Made by a program: the position numbers and the translations under genes. From Xanthomonas floridensis (GTDB lineage Bacteria; Pseudomonadota; Gammaproteobacteria; Xanthomonadales; Xanthomonadaceae), in the NCBI RefSeq assembly GCF_001642575.1, contig NZ_LXNG01000009.1, positions 1 to 64,000 of the forward strand: a stretch of 64,000 nt of DNA, given 5' to 3'. The notes under the pieces are model-generated. The model made no database searches. It saw nothing but the letters and a program-made list of their open reading frames with translations, and was not told the origin of the DNA. Positions within the stretch are counted from its first letter, which is position 1. Each line of letters opens with the position of its first letter. This document shows positions 46,066 through 55,020 of this stretch, piece by piece.

Positions 46066-47403
46066 CTAGTGCGCTGTGTCCGCAGCCGGTGCGGTGGTCT
46101 TCGCCGCCGGGGCCAGCAACTGCTCGGCCAGCCCACGATAAATCGGCGTTTTGCACACCAGCCCCGACACCGCGCGTGCAATCAACACGGTGGCCAGGAT
46201 CGGCAGCAGCATCTGGCTGGTGTCGGTGAGCTCCAGCGAGATCACCGCCGAGGTCAGCGGTGCCTGGGTCACGCCAGTGAGATAGGCGCACATGCCCAGC
46301 AGCACGAAGGTGCGCGGGTCCACGCCCGGCATCAGCACCGACAGGTTGTGGCCAATGCCGGCACCCACCGCCAGCGCTGGCGAGAACAGGCCGCCCGGAA
46401 TACCGGCCAGGTACGAGACCAGGTTGGCGAGGAGCTTCATCAGGCCGAATTCGTGGCCGACCACGGCATGCCCCTGCACCAGGCTGCGCGCCTGCTCGTA
46501 GCCGGTACCGAAGGCACCTTGCCCGAACACCACCGCCAGCCCGACCAGGGCGACGCCGCACAACGCGGCCAGCAGCACCGGATGCCGTTGGCGCAGTGCG
46601 CCCAACCAGCGCGGTTTGCCGCTGACGCTGGCCAGCACCAGCCGCGCGAAGATACCGCCGAGCAGGCCGGCCACACTGCCGCATAACGCAATCGCCAGCC
46701 ATGCACGGCCCAACGGCAGCGCCACCGCCACCTTGCCGAAATACGTGTAGCTGCCCAGCAGGCCCAGCGACACCACGCCACCGACGATCACCGCGGTGAG
46801 CAAGGTGCCGGAGAAGCGGTGCTCGAAGCGCCCGCTAAGTTCTTCGATCGCAAAGACCACGCCGGCCAGCGGGGTGTTGAATGCCGCCGCGATGCCGGCG
46901 GCGCCGCCCGCGAGCAAGAAATGCGAGAGCTCGCGCGGATCATGGAAGCCAAACCAGCGCCCGAACACATGCATCAGGCTGGCACCCACATGCACGGTCG
47001 GCCCTTCGCGCCCGACCGATGCGCCGCCGAGCAGCGACAGCGTGGTCAACGCAAGCTTGCCCAGCGACACGCGCAGCGACAGGTTGGTGTCGCGAAATGC
47101 CGGGTCCGGATGCTCCAGCGCGGCGATGACCTGCGGAATGCCGCTGCCGCGGGTGGGCCGCAAGGCGCCGGAAGTGAGCCAGGCGAGCAGGGCAAAGATG
47201 CCCGGGGTCAGCAGCAATGCCCACCAGATCGAATGCGCGGTGATGCGTTGAAACAACTGGAAGGCAGCATCGCTGGCCTTGGCGAACACGATGGCAACCA
47301 GGGCCACCGCGATCGCGCCGCCCCACAGTGCGGCGCGACGACGCCAGCCTTCGCTGGACAACAGCGGCCGCAAGCGACGCGGCGAGGGATCAGAAGCAGA
47401 CAT
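46066..47403 (-). CDS. clcA: CLC-family chloride/proton antiporter
   Basis: The 445-residue membrane protein has the CLC selectivity motifs GSGIPQV, GREGPTVHVGA (with the gating glutamate) and GGLFSPALAVGAGIG. The second proton-path glutamate is kept in VVFAIEELSGRF, so it is an exchanger rather than a channel. Ten or more membrane helices are present. E. coli ClcA helps in extreme acid resistance. The gene follows the NPP gene by 45 bases on the same strand. Confidence 0.92.
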   Translation of the reverse strand: MSASDPSPRRLRPLLSSEGWRRRAALWGGAIAVALVAIVFAKASDAAFQLFQRITAHSIWWALLLTPGIFALLAWLTSGALRPTRGSGIPQVIAALEHPDPAFRDTNLSLRVSLGKLALTTLSLLGGASVGREGPTVHVGASLMHVFGRWFGFHDPRELSHFLLAGGAAGIAAAFNTPLAGVVFAIEELSGRFEHRFSGTLLTAVIVGGVVSLGLLGSYTYFGKVAVALPLGRAWLAIALCGSVAGLLGGIFARLVLASVSGKPRWLGALRQRHPVLLAALCGVALVGLAVVFGQGAFGTGYEQARSLVQGHAVVGHEFGLMKLLANLVSYLAGIPGGLFSPALAVGAGIGHNLSVLMPGVDPRTFVLLGMCAYLTGVTQAPLTSAVISLELTDTSQMLLPILATVLIARAVSGLVCKTPIYRGLAEQLLAPAAKTTAPAADTAH

Positions 47404-47448
47404 GGCCCCATTGTCGCATCCGCGCGCTGCAGCGGGTGTGCGCAGTGC

Positions 47449-48756
47449 TCAGTGCGTAGCGTCCGGTGGCACGCGCAATGCCGGCAGCAGCGTGGCCGGG
47501 TTGCCATCGTTAGGCGCGGCCTCGATGCCCAGCAGGCGCGTCATCAAGGCATAGACGTCGACATTGTCGAAGCCCGGCAAGGTCTTGCCCTGCGCCAGAT
47601 CCGGTCCTTGCGCCACGAACACCGCACGCATCGAGGGCAGGGCGGGATCGAAGCCGTGCGAGCCGCGCATGCCCTGCTGCGGACGCTTGGCCAGTTTGTC
47701 CGGGAACAGTGCATCCCAGCCTTCGTGCATCTGGCACACGATGGGTGCAATACGTGGGTGGGTGCCGTAATGCCAGCGTGCCGGTAGCTGTGCCTTGCGC
47801 CAGCAGTCGTAGTGCGCATGCGCGCCGAGCAGATGCGCCTCGGCTTTGGCCTGCTGCCCGGGCAGTGGCACGAACCCGATCACCTGGCCGTCGGTGGTGG
47901 CCGTGGCAAGCCCGGGCAGCGCCATGGATTCCACGCTGATGGCATGGCCGGACGGCACCTGGGCCATGCCATGGTCGGAGACCACGATGATGTTGGTACG
48001 CGCGCGGGTGCCGTCGCGCTGCATGCCGTCCAGCAGCCTGCCGATGGCGGCATCCACCGCGCGCACGGCATCGGCATAGTCGCGCGATTCCGGGCCGTGG
48101 TCGTGGCCGGCTTCGTCCACCTGTTCGAAGTACAGCGTGACCAGGCGATTGCGCTGGACGCCGTCGGCCTTGAGCCAGCCGCGCACCGCGTCCACGCGTG
48201 CGTCCAGGCACACACCCTCTTCGTAATGGCGCCACTGCGAGGGGCGCACGCCCTGGATCGCCGCTTCGCTGCCCGGCCATGACCAGGTGGCCGCACGCAG
48301 GCCGGCACGTTCGGCGCCCACCCACAGCGGTTCGCCGCCCCACCAGCGTGCATCGCCTACTGCCTCGGGCTTGCTCAGCCAGAAACCACCCAGTGCCGGG
48401 TCGCGCATGCTGTTGTGCACGATGCCGTGGTGGTCGGGCCGCAGGCCGGTGATCAGCGTGTAGTGGTTGGGAAACGTCAGCGACGGGTACGAGGGCGTCA
48501 TCCAGCGCGCACGCACGCCATCGCGGGACAGCTGCGACAGCGTCGGGGTGATGCCGCGATCAAGCATGTCTGCACGCAGGCCATCGATGGAGATCAGCAG
48601 CAAGGTGTGCGGGCCATCATCCGCTGCTGCCGTGGCGGCCGGCGGGGGGGATGCGCTGGCCGAGTGCGCCTGGGCACTGGGCTGGAGGGGCTGGCTGGTA
48701 CAGGCGGCGAGCAGGGCCGTGGCTGCCGCGGCAACCACACAACGTCGGTCGATCAT
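47449..48756 (-). CDS. Nucleotide pyrophosphatase/phosphodiesterase (NPP)
   Basis: The 435-residue precursor is a lipoprotein (lipobox LLAAC). Alkaline-phosphatase-fold residues are present: D58 in LLISIDGLRAD, the nucleophile T94 in PSLTFPNHY, EQVDEAGHDHG, VVSDHGMAQV and GSHGFDP. It matches the structurally known X. axonopodis/citri NPP, whose nucleophile is Thr90 and first Asp is 54, with a constant offset of four residues in the leader. It hydrolyses phosphodiesters such as nucleotide esters in the periplasm. The short start MIDRRCVVAAA is chosen because it gives a normal lipoprotein signal. Confidence 0.92.
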   Translation of the reverse strand: MIDRRCVVAAAATALLAACTSQPLQPSAQAHSASASPPPAATAAADDGPHTLLLISIDGLRADMLDRGITPTLSQLSRDGVRARWMTPSYPSLTFPNHYTLITGLRPDHHGIVHNSMRDPALGGFWLSKPEAVGDARWWGGEPLWVGAERAGLRAATWSWPGSEAAIQGVRPSQWRHYEEGVCLDARVDAVRGWLKADGVQRNRLVTLYFEQVDEAGHDHGPESRDYADAVRAVDAAIGRLLDGMQRDGTRARTNIIVVSDHGMAQVPSGHAISVESMALPGLATATTDGQVIGFVPLPGQQAKAEAHLLGAHAHYDCWRKAQLPARWHYGTHPRIAPIVCQMHEGWDALFPDKLAKRPQQGMRGSHGFDPALPSMRAVFVAQGPDLAQGKTLPGFDNVDVYALMTRLLGIEAAPNDGNPATLLPALRVPPDATH

Positions 48757-48793
48757 GTGGCCCAGTGTACGGGGCAGCGATGACGTCGCGAAG

Positions 48794-49339
48794 TCATCGC
48801 GAGCCTGCGGCGGGGGCATCGGCGAACAGATCGCCGGCGCGTGCGATCGGCTGTGGCGACCAGCCTTCCAGTTGCAACAAGGCCTGTTTGGTCGGCAGCC
48901 CGCCGCCGAACCCGGTCAATGCCCCGTTGGCACCGATCACGCGATGGCAGGGCAGCACGATCGGCAGCGGATTGCGTCCGTTGGCCGCGCCTACCGCGCG
49001 GCTGGCAGCGGGGCGGCCCACCGCCTGCGCCAGCTGCGCATAGCTCCAGGTCTGGCCGAACGGAATCTGCGCCAGCGTGTGCCAGACCTCGAGCTGGAAG
49101 GGTGTGCCCACCGGTGCCAGCGGCAGGTCGAAGCGGCGTCGCCCCCCATACAGATAATCGAGCAATTGCTCGCGCGCCTCGCGCACCAGCGCGGCGTCCG
49201 GATCGTGCACCCAGCGTGCGCGTCCGGCGGCGTCGTAGCGGTTCTGCGCGAACAGGATATGCCGGACGCCGGCCTGGTCGGCGGCCACGGTCAGGGTGCC
49301 GATCGGCGACGGGAAAAGGTCGTAATGCACGGTGCTCAT
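48794..49339 (-). CDS. ogt: Methylated-DNA-protein cysteine methyltransferase
   Basis: The 181-residue O6-methylguanine-DNA methyltransferase has the active-site PCHRV in VLPCHRVIGANGALTGFGGG and the FQLEVWHTLAQIPFGQTWSY helix-turn-helix. The suicidal cysteine takes the methyl group from O6-methylguanine. The ATG at 49339 overlaps the stop of the ada-alkA gene by 4 bases (ATGA type), so the two form one alkylation-repair operon. The longer frame upstream belongs to shadow sequence. Confidence 0.93.
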   Translation of the reverse strand: MSTVHYDLFPSPIGTLTVAADQAGVRHILFAQNRYDAAGRARWVHDPDAALVREAREQLLDYLYGGRRRFDLPLAPVGTPFQLEVWHTLAQIPFGQTWSYAQLAQAVGRPAASRAVGAANGRNPLPIVLPCHRVIGANGALTGFGGGLPTKQALLQLEGWSPQPIARAGDLFADAPAAGSR

Positions 49340-50799
49340 GGGCGGGATTCCTTGCGGTCGGCGGCGAGATGCCACAGGTGCAGCACGGCGTAGGCGCGCC
49401 ACGGGCGCCAGGCCTGCGAACGCGCGTCGGTAGCGCGTTCGCTCAGCCGCAGCGGTGCGCCGAGTACCTGCTGCAGGATCAGGTCGCCGGCCGGAAATGC
49501 ATCCGGATGCGAGAGCGCACGCATGGCGATGTAGTGCGCCGTCCACGGCCCGATACCGGGCAGGGCGACGCACGCGGCGACGAACTCGGACAGGCGCTGG
49601 CCGGCGCCGAAGTGCAGCCGGCCCTGTGCGCAGGCGCAGGCCAGTGCGCGCAGGGTGGCGGCGCGTGCGCCCGGCAGCCCGAGCTGTTCCAGCGGCGCCT
49701 CGGCCAGCTGTGCGGGCGTGGGGAAACTGCGATCCAGCCCTGGCGGCATCTCGGCATGCCGGCCGCCGTGGCGCTCCACCAGCCGCGCCGCCAGCGTGGC
49801 CGCGCCGGCCACGCTGATCTGCTGGCCCAGCACCGCCCGCACCGCCACTTCAAAGCCATCCCATCCCCCCGGCACGCGCAGGCCGGGCCGGCGCGCGATC
49901 GCCCCGGCCAACAGCGGTTCACATGCCAGCGTGGCGTGGACGGCTTGCAAGTCGGCATCCAGATCGAACAGCCGACGCACCCGGCGCACGATCTGCGGAA
50001 TCTGGCGCGGGTCGGTGGCGCCGATGCGCAGCAGCAGCTCGGCCCGCTGCGGCGCGGCGACAACCTCGATCAAGCTGGCGTTTCCTGGCGTACCGATCAC
50101 GCGCCGGTAGCCGCTGGCATCGACCTGCTCGATCCCCGGAATCGCCCGGCGCTGCAGAAATGCCAGCATCGCCGGCCAGTCCAGAGGAGGGCGATAGCTC
50201 AGGCGCAGCGTGAGTTCGCCGCCCGGTACCTCGGCGCGCTGCTTGCGTAACGCCGACGGCGGCATCCCGCACCCTTCCAGGAACGCCGCATTGAAGCGAC
50301 GCAGGCTGTTGAAGCCGGCGGCGAGCGCGACTTCGGTGACCGGCAAGGCGGTTTCGGTCAGCAACTGCTTGGCCAGCAGCAGCCGGCGCGTGCCATGCAC
50401 CTGGATCGGCGTGGCGCCGAGCTGCTGCACGAACTGCCGCTGCAACTGCCGCGCACTCACGCCCACCGCATCGGCCAGCGTCTGCACCGGCTGCTCCTGC
50501 AGCACGCCTTCGGCAATCATCGCCAGTGCACGTTGCACGCTTTCTTCGCCCAGGTGCTGCTGCGCCTGCGGCGACAGCTCCGGCCGGCAGCGCAGGCACG
50601 GCCGATAGCCGGCCGCACTGGCCGCCGCCGCGCTCGGGTAATAGCTGACGTTGCCCGGCTTGGGTGGTGGCGCCGGACACACCGGCCGACAGTAAATGCC
50701 GGTGCTGCGGACGGCGGTGAAGAACAGCCCGTCGAAGCGCGCATCGCGCGCCAACCGGGCGCGGTCGCATTGAATTCGATCTGGCGTCATCGTCTGCAT
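49336..50799 (-). CDS. alkA: Ada-AlkA fusion: regulator and 3-methyladenine DNA glycosylase
   Basis: The 487-residue fusion has an Ada-type zinc domain with C37, C41, C68 and C71 (STGIYCRPVCPAP and PCLRCRPEL); C37 would accept methyl from phosphotriesters. An AraC helix-turn-helix follows (QTLADAVGVSARQLQRQFVQ), then an AlkA N-terminal domain and an HhH-GPD glycosylase (GIGPWTAHYIAMRAL, catalytic D439 in FPAGDLILQQ). The protein should sense alkylation, activate genes and excise alkylated bases. Ogt follows in the operon, replacing the separate C-terminal Ada domain of E. coli. Confidence 0.93.
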   Translation of the reverse strand: MQTMTPDRIQCDRARLARDARFDGLFFTAVRSTGIYCRPVCPAPPPKPGNVSYYPSAAAASAAGYRPCLRCRPELSPQAQQHLGEESVQRALAMIAEGVLQEQPVQTLADAVGVSARQLQRQFVQQLGATPIQVHGTRRLLLAKQLLTETALPVTEVALAAGFNSLRRFNAAFLEGCGMPPSALRKQRAEVPGGELTLRLSYRPPLDWPAMLAFLQRRAIPGIEQVDASGYRRVIGTPGNASLIEVVAAPQRAELLLRIGATDPRQIPQIVRRVRRLFDLDADLQAVHATLACEPLLAGAIARRPGLRVPGGWDGFEVAVRAVLGQQISVAGAATLAARLVERHGGRHAEMPPGLDRSFPTPAQLAEAPLEQLGLPGARAATLRALACACAQGRLHFGAGQRLSEFVAACVALPGIGPWTAHYIAMRALSHPDAFPAGDLILQQVLGAPLRLSERATDARSQAWRPWRAYAVLHLWHLAADRKESRP

Positions 50800-50925
50800 G
50801 GCGCCAGTCTATGCGCTGGCTCGCGCCACGGCTGGCCGTTTTCGGACAGGGTTGCTGCCTGGATGTCTCCCGCCCGGATATTCTCTGCCGGATTGATCAG
50901 CCAAGACGTGAAACAGGACGCAGGG

Positions 50926-51903
50926 ATGATTGTTCCCAGACATTGGGCCGAGGCCCGTATCCAGCATCGGGAAGGCCGGCGCAGCATCACCGTCCGCCGA
51001 TTCGGATGGTCCGATGAAAGCTACGCTGCGGCTGAACTGCATGCGCGTGGTCGTGCCGGTGAGGCGCTCGACGCGATTCTGAGCGGCACGCCGCTGCCGC
51101 GGAGGGAAAGGCTCGCGGCCTATGGAGAAGGCTTGCCGATTCGCGAAGAGATCGTCGTGCAGGAAGGTAGTCTGGTGCTTACCCGCAACAGCTATGGCGC
51201 CTTGTGCCTGAACACCCCCAATGTGCTGTTTGCGGATGTGGATTTTGCACATTTGCCGCGTAGGGGCCTGGGGGTTGGTTGGGGTTTGCTGATCTTGGTG
51301 AGCGTGATGTTGCTTGGTACTTTCCAATTCCATCTGTTCGGCGGGGTGATACTGGCGACGGCGGTGACTTGGTTATCGAACAGTCTGGCGAGGTCTTGGC
51401 GCCGTCATCGGTTTTGTCGCGCAGGCACACCAGAACAGCAGGCCCGGCAGCGTATCGATGATTTCGCAGCCGCACACCCGCAGTGGCACCTGCGGCTGTA
51501 TCGAACGCCTGCTGGGTTTCGTCTGCTGGCGTTGCACCGCTGTTTTGAGCCGGATGACGCAGAGGCCGCCGCTTGTTTTTCGCAACTCGGCGTTGACGCG
51601 GTCTACGCCCGGATGTGTCGTATGCAGCAATGCTTTCGTGCTCGGGTAAGCCCCAAGCCGTGGCGTGTGGGCATTCATCGACGCATCCGTCCCCCCTATG
51701 CCGCGTGGCGCGCCGAGCACGCAGCGCTACCGGAGCGCCTGCGGTGGATTGCAGGCTATGAGGGCGCCAGTACCGCCTTCGCAGCATGCAGATACATCGC
51801 CTCATTTGGCGAGGAGCGCAGTGTGACCGAGGCTGCTCGACATGTGCAGGAACGCCACGACGCTTGGCGCCGTGCGGATCAGCCGCACCTGCAACTGGCA
51901 TGA
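50926..51903 (+). CDS. Hypothetical membrane protein, 325 residues
   Basis: Not recognised. The N-terminal 110 residues (MIVPRHWAEARIQHREGRRS, then EEIVVQEGSLVLTRNSYG) are soluble. Two membrane helices lie near 120-165 (VGWGLLILVSVMLLGTFQF and GGVILATAVTWLSN), and about 150 residues follow with WHLRLYRTPAGFRLLALHR and many Cys, Arg and Trp. The C-terminal half reads like a domain common in Xanthomonas hypothetical proteins of similar size. A GCAGGG ribosome binding site precedes ATG 50926. It stands alone. Confidence 0.7.
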   Translation: MIVPRHWAEARIQHREGRRSITVRRFGWSDESYAAAELHARGRAGEALDAILSGTPLPRRERLAAYGEGLPIREEIVVQEGSLVLTRNSYGALCLNTPNVLFADVDFAHLPRRGLGVGWGLLILVSVMLLGTFQFHLFGGVILATAVTWLSNSLARSWRRHRFCRAGTPEQQARQRIDDFAAAHPQWHLRLYRTPAGFRLLALHRCFEPDDAEAAACFSQLGVDAVYARMCRMQQCFRARVSPKPWRVGIHRRIRPPYAAWRAEHAALPERLRWIAGYEGASTAFAACRYIASFGEERSVTEAARHVQERHDAWRRADQPHLQLA

Positions 51904-51993
51904 CAGGTCGCGTATTAAGGCAGGGTTCGGGGGCTGCGGCGCGTCCGCCCTAGACTGAGAGCCCGCTCACGCTCCTGTCTGGTGCTCATCTCG

Positions 51994-53178
51994 ATGCTCA
52001 AGCCGCTTTGTCTGTCATTTGCTTGTGCACTGCTGCTGGTTGCCTGCGACCGCAGCGGCACATCCGCTGATGCTGCCGGAGCACAGCAGGGTGGTGCAGC
52101 GCAGGCAGGCGATGGCGACCACATGGTGTCGGTGGATACGCCCGAGCCGGTGGCGCCACCGCCCCGTCCACGCGCGCAGGCGGGCGAGGCGGGCTGGCCG
52201 CAGGCGGAACTGGAAGCGGGCCAGGCCTGGATCAGCTGCGCGACCGATTACAGCAAGGAGGCCGGCGATGGCATCTTGCTGCCGGCGCTGGACCGGCCCA
52301 GCGTAGAAGCGGCGCTGGCGCCATGCCGCGAGACCGGGCTGGTGCGGGTGCGCTATGCGGGCAAGATCAACGCCGGTTTCGCGGCGCTGGTGTGGCGGCT
52401 GGCCGCAGTGGCCGAGCAGTGGAAGTTGCCGCATCGCATCCTGGATCTGGATTCCAGCGGTGGCCAGGTGGAGGCCGCGATCCGCGCCGGCGACACCATC
52501 GGCGAATCCAACTGGACCATCTGGGTGCGCGAAGGCTCGATCTGCCATAGCGCCTGCGTCTTCGTGCTGGCGGCCGGCGACAACCGCCTGGTGGCCGGCA
52601 AGGTGGGCATCCACCGGATGATGCGGATCAGCTCCAAGGCGACCTCGCGTGCGGAGCTCAATCGCGAATTGCGCGAGGTCTACGGCAACGTCAAGGATTA
52701 TCTGGAGCGTAACGGTGTGGCGGTGGCGGTGGCCGACCTGATGATGACGGTGCCCAACCGCAGCCTGCGGCTGCTGACGATGGAGGAGCTGCGCGAGTAC
52801 GGCCTGGATGGCACCAATGCCGTACAGGACGACCTTGAACGCATCCGGCAGATGCGCAAGTGCGGCGATGCGTTCGTGCGGCGCAAGGATGCGTTTTTGG
52901 TGGCGTTCGATCAAAAGTGCAAGGGCGAGGGCGCCGACCTGGATGCGGTCAATGCCTGTGGCCTGGCACTGAAGCAGCGCTTCGGTTTTCCGGATGCGGC
53001 CTGCCCGGAAGAAAGCCCGCTGGCCGAAACCGATGCGGCGGCCCTGCCGGTCACGCCGGCGCTGGATGCGCAGGATGGGGCGCCGGTCGACGCCACGCAG
53101 CCGCTCGCACCGGCTGCCGAACCGGCCCGGGATGCTGCACGGGCCGATTCGTCGGCGCCTGCGCCTGCCGACGGTTGA
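51994..53178 (+). CDS. Lipoprotein with ClpP/crotonase-like fold (COG3904 type)
   Basis: The 394-residue lipoprotein (lipobox LLVAC) has a linker with many Pro/Ala and a central domain of the ClpP/SDH superfamily. LDLDSSGGQVEAAIRAGDTI resembles the ClpP entry loop, ICHSACVFVLAAGDNRLV holds the candidate nucleophile Ser, and VGIHRMMR the candidate His. The last 60 residues are Ala/Pro-rich. Relatives are annotated as predicted periplasmic proteins without proven activity. Serine-protease activity is inferred from the Ser and His positions. ATG 51994 is preferred; GTG 51982 would add four residues. Confidence 0.75.
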   Translation: MLKPLCLSFACALLLVACDRSGTSADAAGAQQGGAAQAGDGDHMVSVDTPEPVAPPPRPRAQAGEAGWPQAELEAGQAWISCATDYSKEAGDGILLPALDRPSVEAALAPCRETGLVRVRYAGKINAGFAALVWRLAAVAEQWKLPHRILDLDSSGGQVEAAIRAGDTIGESNWTIWVREGSICHSACVFVLAAGDNRLVAGKVGIHRMMRISSKATSRAELNRELREVYGNVKDYLERNGVAVAVADLMMTVPNRSLRLLTMEELREYGLDGTNAVQDDLERIRQMRKCGDAFVRRKDAFLVAFDQKCKGEGADLDAVNACGLALKQRFGFPDAACPEESPLAETDAAALPVTPALDAQDGAPVDATQPLAPAAEPARDAARADSSAPAPADG

Positions 53179-53253
53179 GGCCGTTGCAGCTTTCACGCGT
53201 ATCGCACTGAGCGCTGCCTATGGTCGCTGCATAAAACCGGGTCAGGGGGCAGT

Positions 53254-53508
53254 ATGCGAGGCAAGACCAAAGGCGTTCTACTGGCGTACCTGCCATCGGC
53301 GTTGCTGGTGCTGGTGGGCTTCGGCGTGGCCGAACTGCTGCGCCTGGCCGCCGAGGCAATGCGCGAGCAATGGCCGGCAACGCTGGCAATGTGGCTGAGC
53401 CTGGCGGCACTGATTGCAGCCATTGCGCGGGCGTTCTGGGTGAGCTGGCGGCTGTGGCGGCCGCGCGGGGTGGCTGCGGTGCCACCAGCTCCTGGTGGCG
53501 AGGTTTAG
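53254..53508 (+). CDS. Small membrane protein, 84 residues
   Basis: Not recognised. The protein begins MRGKTKGVLLAYLPSALLVL and has two hydrophobic helices (about 8-30 and 43-65), with a basic linker and tail. A GGGGGCAG stretch precedes the ATG. It lies 75 bases after the ClpP-like lipoprotein gene, with which it may be transcribed. Confidence 0.6.
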   Translation: MRGKTKGVLLAYLPSALLVLVGFGVAELLRLAAEAMREQWPATLAMWLSLAALIAAIARAFWVSWRLWRPRGVAAVPPAPGGEV

Positions 53509-53858
53509 GGCGATAGCCACACCGACTGCACAGCCTTAAGGCCGGCGCGGCGGCTGTCTGGATTCCTCACCTACCACCGTGCGCGCGGGTTCCTGTGCGC
53601 CGCCCATGCACTGATGACTGCTGGCGATGGTGGATCAGCCATGCCTGAGTCCCTCCAGCAGCAGTTCCACTCGCTGCCCGGCTGCACTGTTCCTGAGGAC
53701 GCCATCTATTCGATTCGATCAGCGATCTACCCGACATGTCGCCGATTGCAGGTGATCGCACTCGTTGCTTGTTTTGCACAGGTCGCGGCATAGACTGCGC
53801 CACTGGCCGCACGGTGTGCGGCTCACCCTTCCATCCGATCCAGTCAAGGTGCCTGTCC
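53509..53858. other. Gene-free interval before the DUF4019 gene
   Basis: No supported gene lies in these 350 bases. The promoter of the DUF4019 gene should be in the right half, but no convincing -35/-10 pair is visible. No repeats are seen. Confidence 0.35.
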
Positions 53859-54434
53859 ATGCGTCATCCTCGTTTGCTTGTTGCGCTGGTGTTTGCTCCA
53901 GCGCTGGTGTTCGCGCAACAACCGCAGTCTTCCGACCGCGCAGCCACCGCACCTGCGGCACAACCGGCATCTGTCACGCGCACTGCGGCGACGGCGCAAC
54001 CGGCGGCTGCGGCGCAGAAGCCGGCCGCGCCGGCGCTGAGCCCCGCTCAACAGGCTCAGGTAGCCAAGCAGGACGTCGAGATGACCCAGGCCGCCTTGCG
54101 CGTGGCGCAGATGGTCGACACCAACAAGGCCGCGGCGATCTGGGATGGCGCCTCCCGCGTGGCCAAGACCGCGGTCAAGCGCGATGCCTTCGTGGCGCAG
54201 TTGGGCGGCGAGCGCGCGCGCCTGGGTGCGGTCGTCGGTCGCGGCCAGAGCTCGGTGACGCGGGTCAAGTACGGTCCTGGCGCACAGGTGCCTGAAGGGC
54301 TGTACGTCAACGTCAGTTTCCCGACCCGGTTCGCCAATGCGCAGCAGCCGGTGCGCGAGCTGGTGTCGTTCCGCCTGGACGAAGACAAGACCTGGCGTGT
54401 AGCGGGCTACAGCCTGCGCACGGCGGTGAAGTGA
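53859..54434 (+). CDS. DUF4019 secreted protein
   Basis: The 191-residue precursor begins with a signal peptide (MRHPRLLVALVFAPALVFA). A low-complexity Ala/Pro/Thr/Gln linker of about 45 residues follows, then a DUF4019 domain (AAIWDGASRVAKTAVKRDAF through VSFRLDEDKTWRVAGYSLR). The family is small, exported and of unknown role. ATG 53859 is chosen because it gives the signal peptide. The MAPEG gene follows 25 bases later. Confidence 0.8.
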   Translation: MRHPRLLVALVFAPALVFAQQPQSSDRAATAPAAQPASVTRTAATAQPAAAAQKPAAPALSPAQQAQVAKQDVEMTQAALRVAQMVDTNKAAAIWDGASRVAKTAVKRDAFVAQLGGERARLGAVVGRGQSSVTRVKYGPGAQVPEGLYVNVSFPTRFANAQQPVRELVSFRLDEDKTWRVAGYSLRTAVK

Positions 54435-54459
54435 TGCCGCAACCGGCCAGGAGACGCGC

Positions 54460-54861
54460 ATGCAACTGACGATCGAGCTGAAGATGCTGGGCTGGGCCAT
54501 GGTGCTCGGCCTGGTGCAGCTGCTGGCCGCCTCGGCCAGCATGACTGCCCAGCGCGGCACCAAGTGGAACGCAAGCGCACGCGATGGCGATGCCAAGCCG
54601 CTGACCGGTGTGGCGGCTCGCCTGGATCGCGCATTCCGTAACTATCTGGAGACCTTTCCGATCTTCGCAGCGGCGGTGCTGGCGGTGAGCGTGGCGGGGC
54701 GTACCAGTGCGGACACTGCACTGGCGGTGCAGCTGTACCTGTGGGCGCGCGTGGCCTATGTGCCGGTCTATGCGGCCGGTATTCCGTACCTGCGCAGTGC
54801 GATCTGGGTGGTGTCGTTCTGGGGCATCGTCAAGCTGGTGCGTGCACTGCTGGGTCTGTGA
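54460..54861 (+). CDS. MAPEG-family membrane protein
   Basis: The 133-residue protein has four helices and the MAPEG motif RLDRAFRNYLETFPIFAAAV, with the Arg/Asn/Glu set typical of the family. MAPEG proteins handle glutathione and eicosanoids in eukaryotes; bacterial members of this type are uncharacterised. A GGAGACGC ribosome binding site precedes it. Confidence 0.85.
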   Translation: MQLTIELKMLGWAMVLGLVQLLAASASMTAQRGTKWNASARDGDAKPLTGVAARLDRAFRNYLETFPIFAAAVLAVSVAGRTSADTALAVQLYLWARVAYVPVYAAGIPYLRSAIWVVSFWGIVKLVRALLGL

Positions 54862-54942
54862 TCCGACACCGGCCGCGATGAGGACGCTGCCTGGCCAACG
54901 TTGGCGGCCCGGGTAGGCAGACCAAAGGCATGCCTAAAAGAT

Positions 54943-54991
54943 GCAGCGCTTGATCTGGATCAAGCGCTGCACAGCGTGCCGGCTCTAGACT
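54943..54991 (+). promoter_or_regulatory. FNR/ANR-type palindrome and promoter of ubiM
   Basis: TTGATCTGGATCAA (54950-54963) is a perfect match to the FNR/ANR consensus TTGAT-N4-ATCAA. Perfect flanks GCAGCGC and GCGCTGC extend the palindrome to 54943-54970. Its centre, 54956.5, is exactly 41.5 bases before a start site predicted from TAGACT (54986-54991) as the -10 box. This is the geometry of a class II activated promoter. Confidence 0.7.
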
Positions 54992-55020
54992 CCCTGCATC
55001 GGCAATCACGGATACACGGC

